Part shown: positions 1 to 9,397 of the stretch, piece after piece
Position numbering within the stretch: the stretch's first letter is position 1
Layout of the letters: every line of letters begins with the position of its first letter
Assembly (NCBI GenBank): GCA_012728465.1
Contig: JAAYFB010000283.1
Span: 1 to 16,899, forward strand
Reading direction: 5' to 3'
DNA from: Proteiniphilum sp.
GTDB lineage: Bacteria; Bacteroidota; Bacteroidia; Bacteroidales; Dysgonomonadaceae
DNA: 16,899 nt
Notes under the pieces: model-generated
What the model saw: the letters and a program-made list of their open reading frames with translations, nothing else
Database searches by the model: none
Told to the model about the DNA's origin: nothing
Position numbers and translations under genes: made by a program

Positions 1-959
1 AAGAAAAAAATTCCAACACTATTAGCATTGCCTTAGGTGCCGATGATGATAATGAAATGAAAAGTATTACTATTGTTAGAGATGCTATTAGAAAGTCGTT
101 TGATAAGTGGCAAAGTACTATATCTGATGATGATAAAGAGACGCACAATAAAAGCCAGATGATGGTGTTATCTCTTAAACTACTATCGGCTACAGTAAGC
201 CAAGAGATTAGCACTACAGATCAAGTAAAAGCTAATCCACTTTTCTACTTGCAACAAGCACATGAGTATTTTAAGAACAAAGGCATACAACCAAAAGATA
301 TTACAAAAACCTTAGAAGGTATGAATAAAAATATAATACCCATTTTGGTAAATAGCATCAATCAAACACTGATAAGAAACTACAAAGTGATTAATCCTAA
401 CGAGCTAAACTCAGACAACACTATAGATGCACTAAAATCAATAATTGTAAATGAATGGGTGAAACAGAAAGGAGAGTTTGTATTCTATATTCAATACGAC
501 AACACTACTAATAGTGACGTTATAATGCAAATAATGAAACACACTTTACCTAGTGCTTACGACTTAGCTATTCAAGAAATATCTGACAAAGATAATATTA
601 CACTTGAAGAGGTGAAGTATAAAATGCCTTTACTTTTGATTAGTGCAAATGACAAAAAATATAATCCTTCGCAAAGCAAAAATGCTAGTGAAGCAGAAAC
701 AAAGGTTTCACTTCATTATGTTTCAGGCATTTCAGAAGAAACTAAGTTAGTAATAAATCAAAATGTAGATTCAACATTCCCCAGTAATATAGAACAATCA
801 ATTCAGGAATACAAAGACAAATATGGAGTCACAGAAATAAGTAATCTGATAGTAAAGCTAGGTATTAATGTTGATTTAGATAAGATTAGAGAGCTTGAAA
901 AATGCATCAATAAAGAGCTTGATGTCAAACATATAGGCTATCTATTAATGACTCCATAG
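1..959 (+). CDS. Unidentified protein, 5' end cut by window edge
   Basis: The reading frame is open from base 3 with no stop upstream, so the ATG at 57 is probably internal and this is the last 318 or more residues of a longer protein. I do not recognise the family. The visible part is charged and mostly helical in character, with no signal peptide, no hydrophobic segment and one cysteine near the C-terminus. An acidic run (GADDDNE) at the left edge is followed by a helix-rich segment, a more strand-like stretch around GEFVFYIQYDN, another around YKMPLLLIS, and a final helical part. It ends in YLLMTP. It looks cytoplasmic. The gene is alone on its strand here and runs into the convergent TPR/barrel pair. 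A small GTCTT/AAGAC hairpin sits six bases after the stop, but it has no T-run. Function cannot be inferred without the N-terminal part. Confidence 0.7.
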   Translation, partial: EKNSNTISIALGADDDNEMKSITIVRDAIRKSFDKWQSTISDDDKETHNKSQMMVLSLKLLSATVSQEISTTDQVKANPLFYLQQAHEYFKNKGIQPKDITKTLEGMNKNIIPILVNSINQTLIRNYKVINPNELNSDNTIDALKSIIVNEWVKQKGEFVFYIQYDNTTNSDVIMQIMKHTLPSAYDLAIQEISDKDNITLEEVKYKMPLLLISANDKKYNPSQSKNASEAETKVSLHYVSGISEETKLVINQNVDSTFPSNIEQSIQEYKDKYGVTEISNLIVKLGINVDLDKIRELEKCINKELDVKHIGYLLMTP

Positions 960-1000
960 GCTAAGTCTTGTAAAAGACAATAACACCCTTCAATAACAAA

Positions 1001-1037
1001 AATCAGGCACTAATTCAATTAGAACTAGTGCCTGATT
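1001..1037. terminator. Intrinsic terminator between convergent genes
   Basis: A perfect 12-bp inverted repeat (AATCAGGCACTA at 1001-1012, its complement at 1026-1037) encloses a 13-base loop. Read on the minus strand the stem is followed directly by TTTTTG, so it should terminate the TPR/barrel transcript, which ends at 1063. On the plus strand the trailing bases are only moderately T-rich, so termination of the left-edge gene is plausible but weaker. Confidence 0.8.
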
Positions 1038-1062
1038 AATACTTATTGTAGTGTTGCTTCCG

Positions 1063-2742
1063 TTAAAACTTAAACGAGAAGCCGCCCATTACATTCATTC
1101 CTTGAGCGGGGTGACCATACCATATATCATACTTTTGAGCAAGTATATTGTTGGCCTTTAGGTTTACTGCAAAAGAGTTGCTTATTTGATAAACAGCACC
1201 TAGATTAAGATCATTAATATTATCCATCTTCACATTACTGTCATCATAGTAAGTCCATCTGTCGGTGGCCAAGTAGTAATTTAGCGTAAGCTTTAGTCCT
1301 TCAATAATAGATAATTCGGCACGTACGTCTGCTTCAAATCCTGGTTTGTTCCAAGCTTTAGCACCCTCCATTGAGCCATTATCGTTGCTATCTTTCATTG
1401 TGTAGAAGTTCTTTTTCAAAGATAACGCTACATTAAGTGGGCTCCATATTGTGGATTGTATTCTTGCTCCAATGTGCGAGTGTAGCAAATCGTTGTATAA
1501 AGGGGTTAGAAACTCTCTAGTCCCACTTTCAGCATCCTTTTGCATCACAAGAAAATGCTCGTCGGTTGTTTGCTTAAATCCTCCAAACACATCAAATCTG
1601 AAGCCTTTCAAATTTGTTATTTCAACACCTCCATCAATATCAACTATTGAGAATGAAGGTGTCACTATAGAGTTGGGTAGAACATATCTACTCTCCTCAA
1701 ACATATCTATAAATGTGTTGCTATCATATCCTCCTTTGATGTTTAGATACACAGGGGCATATTTTAATTGAACATTTGGTACAACTCTAATTTGCGTTTT
1801 GCCAAGTATATGAAATAATACATCTGCTCCAAGTTTTGCTTGCCAGTTGTCGCCTCTAAAGTCCATATATGGTTTAGCACCAACCAGAAGGTAGTTTTTC
1901 AAGTCTTTGTTGCTGTAGTTAGCACTCAATATGTTGCCATCAATTCCAAATCCTCCATCATTAGTGCCATAGGGCTTCTTGAAACCAACCATTGCTTCAA
2001 TCTGATTACCTTTTAATGGATCATCAATCAAACTTTGAGCATATTTATTTGTGAAGTATTTGAAGTCAACAAATCCTCTGTATTCAAACTGTGAGTTCTT
2101 TGTAGGATCTATCCCTAAGTTAAGGTTGAAGATACCTACTTGCTGGTTGTTGCCATCCAATTGTGGCAAATCACCCATTGTATTTCCATAATAGTTGTAC
2201 ATTGAGTGCAAATATGATGCGTGCGTGTTAAGAACAATTTTTTCAAAGTAGTGATTATATTTTATTTCACCCATATTGTTCATAACGTTAGCTTTGGTTT
2301 TGTCTTCACCTATGGTCTGAATATAGTTTATATTGCCATTTGTTGAGTTGTGAAAAAAGTTAACCGCTAGCTTATCCTGCTCCTTATCCAATATTCTATA
2401 GCCCACTACACCATCAATGTTTGCATAATTACCACCCGAAAGATAAATATATCCTCTCTCTTTCGAATATGGTATTTGCGTATTTATAGTACCTGCTCTT
2501 GGTATAGCAATCTCTAATGGTGGTGTAGCATTTACGTTCCATGTAGAGTAGTTTGTATTTGCTTTTTGCACCACTGGCTCACGAAGTGTAGGCAATGAGT
2601 TTATTTTGTTTGACTCCAACAATGTAGGATTAAAGTTGCGATCAAGCTCCATTTGTCGAGTAAGTAGCGAATCTTGCGATTGTGCCCACAGGCTCGATGT
2701 CATTATAGCTCCCATCGCTATTATATATATAATTCTTCTCAT
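1063..2742 (-). CDS. Outer-membrane beta-barrel protein, plugless TonB-receptor-like
   Basis: This 559-residue protein begins with a signal peptide (residues 1-20, probable cleavage after SSLWA before QSQ). About 70 polar residues follow, and then a long region of alternating aromatic and polar strands with YxG and NxY turns (from about GYIYLSGGNYANIDG onward). It ends in GGFSFKF, a terminal aromatic as expected for barrel proteins inserted by BAM. It is shorter than true TonB-dependent receptors (usually 700-1000 residues). I see no plug domain or TonB box, so it resembles the barrel half only. The gene lies 38 bp after the TPR gene on the same strand, with no terminator between, so the two are probably co-transcribed and may work as a periplasm-outer membrane pair. 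The substrate is unknown. Homologues are often labelled 'TonB-dependent receptor', which may be misleading. An FadL-like or other barrel is the alternative. Confidence 0.8.
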   Translation of the reverse strand: MRRIIYIIAMGAIMTSSLWAQSQDSLLTRQMELDRNFNPTLLESNKINSLPTLREPVVQKANTNYSTWNVNATPPLEIAIPRAGTINTQIPYSKERGYIYLSGGNYANIDGVVGYRILDKEQDKLAVNFFHNSTNGNINYIQTIGEDKTKANVMNNMGEIKYNHYFEKIVLNTHASYLHSMYNYYGNTMGDLPQLDGNNQQVGIFNLNLGIDPTKNSQFEYRGFVDFKYFTNKYAQSLIDDPLKGNQIEAMVGFKKPYGTNDGGFGIDGNILSANYSNKDLKNYLLVGAKPYMDFRGDNWQAKLGADVLFHILGKTQIRVVPNVQLKYAPVYLNIKGGYDSNTFIDMFEESRYVLPNSIVTPSFSIVDIDGGVEITNLKGFRFDVFGGFKQTTDEHFLVMQKDAESGTREFLTPLYNDLLHSHIGARIQSTIWSPLNVALSLKKNFYTMKDSNDNGSMEGAKAWNKPGFEADVRAELSIIEGLKLTLNYYLATDRWTYYDDSNVKMDNINDLNLGAVYQISNSFAVNLKANNILAQKYDIWYGHPAQGMNVMGGFSFKF

Positions 2743-2780
2743 AATATATTGTTTTTGATTTCAGTAAATCTGTCTATAGT

Positions 2781-5777
2781 CTAGTTGTTAAGTCTTTCGT
2801 TGATCATTTGTTTGATATCTTCCTCATCACCTGTATAGTTTGATTGGAGGCTCTCTAAGTACTGACGAGCTTGAAACTTATCATCTCTTGCTGCATAAGT
2901 ATCCGAAAGAACTATAAGTGCACGTGCCATCCAGTATTGATGTGGTGTGCCCTTTTTCATAAAGTCTTTAACTTGAGCTTCTGCTTTGTCATATGATTTC
3001 CAGCTATAGTATGTATCTGCAATTATGAATTGTGCCTCTGCTCCGTATTTACTACGAGTGTCAGTAGCTATTGCTTGAAAATCTGCCATAGCACTCTCAA
3101 CCTCTCTTGCCTGTTGATAAGCCTTACCTCTCAAGTATCTCACTTCGGTTACCGTTTCGGGTGATAGGTTGTCGGTTGCTAGTAGTTCTGTTGCAGCTCT
3201 GGTGGCCTCATGATAACTCTCCAGTTTATATTGTGTACGCACAACTCCCAACAAGCCTATTTGCTTATTGGCTGTGCTTCGTGCCGAAGCTGATAATCGA
3301 GAATAGTCTGCTAGTGCTTGTCGATAATTCCCTACCTCGTACTCTTCTTTCGCAGTATATACAAGTGCATTTTCCATAAACTTAGGGCTACTAGCATCAA
3401 TTACTCTTCTGAAATGTGTTTGAGCCTGTTGTTTATTACCCTTTTCGTCAGCAATAACACCTAAGTGATAGTTAGCATCACTGCTATAAGCACCATTTGG
3501 ATATGTTTGAAGATATCTATTCAGCGCCAACTCTGCATCTACTCGGCTACCTCTCATATATTGTCCTTCGGCAGCAAGATATGTTAGTGAATCTTGACGA
3601 GATGCAGTGATGCGCATTCCACCTGGAAGTGAATTTGCATACTGAACATATGAGTCAATATCATTTACATCTCTATAAACTGTCTCAAGTGATATTAAAG
3701 CACTTCGGGCATCATCTGAGCCTGGGAAATTGCTAATTACATTCTTATAAGCTGCAATACTTTGCTGATATTGTCCACCATTATAATATAGTTGCCCCAA
3801 TTGAACTCCTCCTTGACTTGCTAGTGGACTTCGTGGATATTCGCTAACCAATTTGTGAAGTGTAGTTATAGCCTCATTTTCCCTACCAAGCATTGTTTGT
3901 GCACGGCTTTTTTCGTACAGCGCATCATCATAATATTGTGAATTTGGAAATCGTTGCATTAAATTATTTAGAGCATCAATCTTACCTTGATAGTTGCGTT
4001 GCAATCCCATCACAAATGCTCTTTGATATGCAGCATAATCGGCAGCTGAAGGGTTTATTTCAGCAGCTTGTGCATAAAATCCTTCTGCTTCTGCAAAATT
4101 TCTATTGAAATAATAGCTATCGCCTATTCTATTAAGTGCATCTGAGTATTCAGGTCTGCGCTTATCAGATTCGGCAGATAGATATTGTCTGAAAGCAGCT
4201 ACTGCTTGCGAGTATTGTGCTTGCTTAAAACGGCTGTAACCTAAATTATACCAACCCAGTGCATAGTTTTCATCACTTGAGTTTGCACTTTGCGTAAATT
4301 GCTGAAAGTCTAATGCTGCATTGCTATAGTTTGCCATTCTGTAATATGATTCGCCACGCCAATAGTAGGCACTACTTTTTGCCTTAGGATTGTAATTACC
4401 CATACCAATGCTATTATTAAATTGCTGAACAGCTTTATTCATATCTCCATTAATAAAGTCTTGAGCACCAAGTTGGAATAAAATCATCTGCTTTGCTTCT
4501 AGTATTCTATTACCCGGTTTGCTTATTCTATTTATTGCACTTAGTGCAGCATTGTAATCTTTTGTGGTTAGGAATGTTTCGGCAAGAATATCATTTACTT
4601 GATTTGTGTATTGCGAGTTTGGATACTCCCTTAGGAAGTTTTCAAATAGAGTAATAGATTCACTAAACACAGAAAAGTTTGTTTCGTGTGCCAATAAGGC
4701 ATAGTTAAACATCGCCGTTTCTCTCACTTGGGGGTTAAAGTTATCACGACTGGCTGCTTCAAAAGCCATTTGTGCTTGTTGCTTTTGATTTAGCTTCAAG
4801 AATGAATATCCTAACTGCAACTGTGCATTTTGCGAAAGCTCATCACGCTCTCCAGTTGCCATTTGAAACATCCTTATAGCATCATCATATTTACCCGTTT
4901 CTCTGTATGCCTGTCCAATATAATATGCATCACCTCGCAAAATGCTGGTGTTGCTTGCTAAGTAGTTTTCGTAATAAGGAACAGATTTTGAAATCAAACC
5001 CATCCTGTAATAACTATTACCTAAAATACGATTTATCTCAGTGTTATGTTCACTTTTTGGAAATCTTGTCAAGAAAGACTCTGATAAACTTACAGCCTCT
5101 TCTCTTTTGTCGTCGAAAAAGGCAGCTTGAGCATTGTAAAATGCAACTTCTTCGTTATATTCAGGATGATTTGCTAACCTTTGAAATCTGTTTAAGGCAC
5201 TTGAATAATTACCATTTGTATAATCGATATATCCATAATAGAAATCAGCGGCATCACGATACTTTTTGCTATTTTGTGCTAACAAACCAAACAAGCGGGC
5301 AGCATCTGCAGTATCTCCTAGTTGCATTTTAGTATAGGCAGTTCTAAAGCTGTAGTCCTCTTGATCTGCATATGACAGATAATCAAGATCTGACTTCTTG
5401 AACCACTCATCGGCAACTTCCCAATCCTTATTATCAAAATAATATGATCCTAACAAAAAGGTTATTTGATTACTATAAATTGATTTTGGATTTTTTCTAA
5501 AGAAATTATGAAGTTCATCTGCACTTTGTGCCTCTCCCCTTTTAAATGAGGCCACAGCTAACATATATTCCGTCTCATGTCTCAATATGTTATCATCTGT
5601 GCTAGCTAAGAACTTAGATAATATATCTTGTGCTCCAACGTAGTTTTCGGCAAGAAACATCTCTTTGCCTTGATTAAACAATTTTTCGGGCATGAATTTG
5701 TAGGCAGTTTGTTGTGCCATCATTGATTGCGATAACGTGACAACGACAAAAGCCATAAGTAATATAAATTTTCTCAT
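2781..5777 (-). CDS. Large periplasmic TPR-repeat protein
   Basis: This 998-residue protein has a signal peptide (residues 1-21, cleavage probably at MMA/QQ). No cysteine follows it, so it is not a lipoprotein. Almost all the rest is tetratricopeptide repeats of the BamD/YbgF-like subtype, recognisable by repeated blocks such as 'FPxSxYxxxAxYxLGxxYxxxGxYxxAixxFxxxi'. Examples are the segments near KNPKSIYSNQITFLLGSYYF, FPNSQYYDDALYEKSRAQ, YPRSPLASQGGVQLGQLYYN and YPNGAYSSDANYHLGVIADE. Dozens of helices would form an extended solenoid able to bind several partners in the periplasm. No catalytic domain is visible. The barrel gene follows 38 bp downstream in the same direction, which suggests the solenoid docks on that outer-membrane protein. 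TPR solenoids of this kind act in envelope assembly or secretion in other systems, but its exact role here is unknown. Confidence 0.85.
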   Translation of the reverse strand: MRKFILLMAFVVVTLSQSMMAQQTAYKFMPEKLFNQGKEMFLAENYVGAQDILSKFLASTDDNILRHETEYMLAVASFKRGEAQSADELHNFFRKNPKSIYSNQITFLLGSYYFDNKDWEVADEWFKKSDLDYLSYADQEDYSFRTAYTKMQLGDTADAARLFGLLAQNSKKYRDAADFYYGYIDYTNGNYSSALNRFQRLANHPEYNEEVAFYNAQAAFFDDKREEAVSLSESFLTRFPKSEHNTEINRILGNSYYRMGLISKSVPYYENYLASNTSILRGDAYYIGQAYRETGKYDDAIRMFQMATGERDELSQNAQLQLGYSFLKLNQKQQAQMAFEAASRDNFNPQVRETAMFNYALLAHETNFSVFSESITLFENFLREYPNSQYTNQVNDILAETFLTTKDYNAALSAINRISKPGNRILEAKQMILFQLGAQDFINGDMNKAVQQFNNSIGMGNYNPKAKSSAYYWRGESYYRMANYSNAALDFQQFTQSANSSDENYALGWYNLGYSRFKQAQYSQAVAAFRQYLSAESDKRRPEYSDALNRIGDSYYFNRNFAEAEGFYAQAAEINPSAADYAAYQRAFVMGLQRNYQGKIDALNNLMQRFPNSQYYDDALYEKSRAQTMLGRENEAITTLHKLVSEYPRSPLASQGGVQLGQLYYNGGQYQQSIAAYKNVISNFPGSDDARSALISLETVYRDVNDIDSYVQYANSLPGGMRITASRQDSLTYLAAEGQYMRGSRVDAELALNRYLQTYPNGAYSSDANYHLGVIADEKGNKQQAQTHFRRVIDASSPKFMENALVYTAKEEYEVGNYRQALADYSRLSASARSTANKQIGLLGVVRTQYKLESYHEATRAATELLATDNLSPETVTEVRYLRGKAYQQAREVESAMADFQAIATDTRSKYGAEAQFIIADTYYSWKSYDKAEAQVKDFMKKGTPHQYWMARALIVLSDTYAARDDKFQARQYLESLQSNYTGDEEDIKQMINERLNN

Positions 5778-6107
5778 ATTGCTTGATATAATGATTTATT
5801 ATTAGTGTTGACTGCTTATTCTTAGATTAGTTTACCTATAGTTAGCAATCTACGATAACTTGCTGTAAAATTAGTGATTTATTTTGTGATTTGATAAAAC
5901 ATACCAATTATTATTATAATACTATGTGTTTGAGGGAAAAGTACACAACATTGCAAACAGAATTAATAATGAAAACGAATTGACACTTTTGCATGACAAA
6001 CAAAAAATAAAACATCACAGCTGAATATTTTCTGGCAATTAGATAAATCGAAACAAAGAACACTAAAATCAAAACAATGTTTGTCAGTTCGTATAAGATA
6101 CAAATGC
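5778..6107. other. Non-coding spacer between gapA terminator and TPR gene
   Basis: These 330 bases must contain the promoter of the TPR/barrel pair. I find no exact TAnnTTTG on the minus strand. The nearest match is TAATTTTA at 5873-5866, which lacks the final G and has no -33 TTTG at the right distance, so I do not call it. There is no gene-like ORF, repeat or strong hairpin. Confidence 0.5.
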
Positions 6108-6143
6108 AAAAAGCACCTTACCGCATTGGGTAAAGTGCTTTTT
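6108..6143 (-). terminator. Intrinsic terminator of gapA
   Basis: A 15-bp stem starts AAAAAGCAC and closes on a loop of about 6 bases. Its arms differ at one position. That position is C/A if read as plus-strand RNA but a G-U wobble in the minus-strand transcript, so the structure is fully paired only in gapA mRNA. A T-run ends the hairpin on that strand. It starts 28 bases beyond the gapA stop. Confidence 0.85.
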
Positions 6144-6170
6144 TAAATATTTATTGAAACAGATTGCTAA

Positions 6171-7178
<1,008 letters not shown>

Positions 7179-7235
7179 TTATTGAAATTTTATTTGTTAA
7201 ATTGATTTCCTAAATACTTCTTTACGATAAGATTG

Positions 7236-7243
7236 CAAAAATA
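7236..7243 (-). promoter_or_regulatory. -7 promoter element of gapA
   Basis: TATTTTTG on the minus strand is an exact match to the Bacteroides TAnnTTTG -7 consensus. It lies about 60 bases upstream of the gapA ATG. No TTTG -33 element is present at the usual 19-21 base distance. Confidence 0.5.
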
Positions 7244-7473
7244 CAATTTCTTTTTTGGTTTATAAAATTTTTAGCATCAAAAAAGTATAAATTACATCTA
7301 TTTATTAGCACTTTAAACACATCGCTTACATAAAGAAGATAATAACCCTTCATTACAAACTTATGGATATATAAAATGTTAAGCGAAGGACACAATCTAT
7401 AAAAAGAAATTTAATATAGCCATTTAATAAAAAGAAAAATAGAGCTATCTCATTAATTCTCATTGTAAAAATG

Positions 7474-7481
7474 TATCTTTG
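7474..7481 (+). promoter_or_regulatory. -7 promoter element of typA
   Basis: TATCTTTG matches TAnnTTTG exactly and lies 24 bases upstream of the ATG at 7506. The predicted leader is therefore only about 15-20 bases and A-rich, with no Shine-Dalgarno sequence, as is common in this phylum. The element also overlaps an in-frame TTG at 7479, which rules that codon out as a start. No clear -33 element is seen. Confidence 0.65.
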
Positions 7482-7505
7482 CGCAATAAAAATAAAGATT
7501 GTTTT

Positions 7506-9308
7506 ATGTATAAAATTAGAAATATTGCAATAATTGCCCACGTAGATCACGGCAAAACCACATTAGTTGATAAATTAATGCTAGCAGGTAACCTATTTCG
7601 AGACAACCAACAAGTAGAAGAACTATCCCTAGACAATAATGACCTTGAACGAGAGAGAGGTATCACCATATTATCCAAAAATGTATCAATAAGATACAAA
7701 GACACCAAGATAAATATTATTGACACTCCTGGTCACGCCGACTTTGGAGGTGAAGTAGAAAGGGTGTTAAACATGGCTGACGGATGCCTTTTGGTAGTTG
7801 ATGCCTTCGAAGGACCAATGCCACAAACCCGCTTTGTGCTACAGAAAGCTCTTGAATTAGGTCTAAAACCTGTTCTTGTAATAAACAAAGTGGATAAGCC
7901 TAATTGTCGTCCAGACGAAGTTCAAGACAATGTATTCGATTTAATGTTTAGCCTTGATGCAACCGAAGAGCAATTGGATTTCCCAACAATATATGGGTCT
8001 GCAAAACAGGGTTGGATGTCTTCAGACTGGAAGGAACCTACTGACAATCTTATTCCTCTTCTCGACACAATCATAGATCATGTCCCTGCACCCGAAGCAC
8101 TTGAGGGTACTCCGCAGATGCTTATTACATCACTCGACTATTCAAATTATGTAGGAAGAATAGCGATAGGACGTGTACATAGAGGAACTCTAGAGTCAAA
8201 CACAGACTATGCACTTTGTAAGCGTGATGGCACAAAAAAGAAAATTAGAATTAAAGAGCTAGACACATTCGAAGGTTTGGGTAGAGCAAAAGTAGATTCT
8301 GCTTCATCTGGAGAAATAGTAGCACTAATAGGTGTTGAAGGCTTTGACATTGGCGATTCTATTACAGATTATGAAAACCCCGAACCGTTAGAACCCATTG
8401 ATATCGACGAGCCTACAATGTCGATGCTATTTACAATTAATAATTCACCATTTTATGGACAAGAAGGAAAGTTTGTAACATCTAGACACATTCACGATAG
8501 ATTAATTAGAGAATTAGATAAAAACCTAGCACTTAGAGTTGAGCCAGCCGACAATGCAGACTCATGGTTAGTGTATGGACGTGGAGTTCTTCATCTATCA
8601 GTACTCATTGAAACAATGCGTCGCGAGGGGTATGAACTTCAAGTGGGACAACCACAGGTTATCATAAAGGAAATTGATGGAGTGAAGCACGAACCCATAG
8701 AGCAGCTTACAGTAAATATCCCCGAGGAATCTGCAAGTAAAGTTATTGACGTAATTGCACGTCGCAAAGGTGAGATGGTGAGCATGGAGAATAAAGGTGA
8801 TAGAATGCATATAGAATTCAACATACCATCCAGAGGTATTATTGGACTAAACAATATTGCTATGACCTTATCAGGTGGTGAAGCAATAGTTGCACACCGA
8901 TTCTTAGAGTATCAACCTTGGAAAGGTGTAATCGAAAAGCGTCAAAATGGATCAATCATTGCTGGTGAGTCTGGTAATGCTTATGCTTATGCTCTTGACA
9001 AGCTGCAAGATAGAGGTCGTTTCTTTATTGAGCCTCAAACCAATGTATATGAAGGTCAAGTGGTGGGCGAACAGAACAAAGAGGGTGACATGACAGTAAA
9101 TGTTACAAAAGCTAAGAAAATGACCAACGTACGTGCATCAGGAACAGACGATAAAGCTCAACTAGCTCCTCCAATTATATTTAGTCTTGAAGAGGCTCTT
9201 GAATACATAAAGGAGGATGAATATGTGGAGATTACTCCAAAGTCAATGCGCCTTCGTAAAATTCTATTGACAGAAATAGAAAGAAAGAGAGCTCCAAAAA
9301 AGAGCTAA
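7506..9308 (+). CDS. typA: Ribosome-associated translational GTPase TypA/BipA
   Basis: TypA is an EF-G-like GTPase that binds the ribosome and helps 50S assembly and growth under stress such as cold. I start it at ATG 7506 (600 residues, [19 protein letters not shown]), the usual family length. An upstream in-frame TTG at 7479 lies inside the promoter. G1 is AHVDHGKT (residues 11-18), switch I has RGITI (51-55), G3 is DTPGH (73-77) and G4 is NKVD (127-130). EF-Tu-like domain II follows. Next comes the EF-G domain III/V-like part with the [20 protein letters not shown] signature, and then the BipA-specific C-terminal domain with [16 protein letters not shown] and [10 protein letters not shown], which separates it from EF-G and LepA. 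It is monocistronic, with its own promoter, and ends at a terminator shared with hemH. Confidence 0.97.
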   Translation: MYKIRNIAIIAHVDHGKTTLVDKLMLAGNLFRDNQQVEELSLDNNDLERERGITILSKNVSIRYKDTKINIIDTPGHADFGGEVERVLNMADGCLLVVDAFEGPMPQTRFVLQKALELGLKPVLVINKVDKPNCRPDEVQDNVFDLMFSLDATEEQLDFPTIYGSAKQGWMSSDWKEPTDNLIPLLDTIIDHVPAPEALEGTPQMLITSLDYSNYVGRIAIGRVHRGTLESNTDYALCKRDGTKKKIRIKELDTFEGLGRAKVDSASSGEIVALIGVEGFDIGDSITDYENPEPLEPIDIDEPTMSMLFTINNSPFYGQEGKFVTSRHIHDRLIRELDKNLALRVEPADNADSWLVYGRGVLHLSVLIETMRREGYELQVGQPQVIIKEIDGVKHEPIEQLTVNIPEESASKVIDVIARRKGEMVSMENKGDRMHIEFNIPSRGIIGLNNIAMTLSGGEAIVAHRFLEYQPWKGVIEKRQNGSIIAGESGNAYAYALDKLQDRGRFFIEPQTNVYEGQVVGEQNKEGDMTVNVTKAKKMTNVRASGTDDKAQLAPPIIFSLEEALEYIKEDEYVEITPKSMRLRKILLTEIERKRAPKKS

Positions 9309-9338
9309 GAGATAAAAAATTAGTGATTAGTATAAATG

Positions 9339-9376
9339 AAAAAAGTGCAAGACGAATATTCGCTTTGCACTTTTTT
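9339..9376. terminator. Bidirectional terminator between typA and hemH
   Basis: AAAAAAGTGCAA (9339-9350) and its exact complement (9365-9376) form a 12-bp stem. The intervening bases contain CGAATATTCG, which can extend the helix. Because the stem begins with six A and ends with six T, either strand gives a hairpin with a U-tail. It therefore fits both convergent genes, whose stops lie 30 and 21 bases away. Confidence 0.88.
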
Positions 9377-9397
9377 GTATTTTATGCTTTACATATT

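Noticed and set aside
965..978. GTCTT/AAGAC hairpin right after the left-edge gene
   Set aside because: The stem is only five base pairs with a four-base loop and no T-run. The 12-bp hairpin at 1001-1037 explains termination better.
5866..5873. TAATTTTA on the minus strand as promoter of the TPR gene
   Set aside because: It lacks the final G of TAnnTTTG and has no -33 TTTG about 20 bases upstream. It is too weak to call in such AT-rich DNA.
7322..7386. Inverted repeat TCGCTTA / TAAGCGA between gapA and typA as an operator
   Set aside because: Seven bases separated by 51 bases is weak, and it overlaps neither -7 element.
7353..7550. 65-codon minus-strand ORF across the gapA/typA intergenic region
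   Set aside because: It overlaps the typA start and promoter, its residues are dominated by I, F and L from A/T tracts, and it has no promoter or family resemblance.
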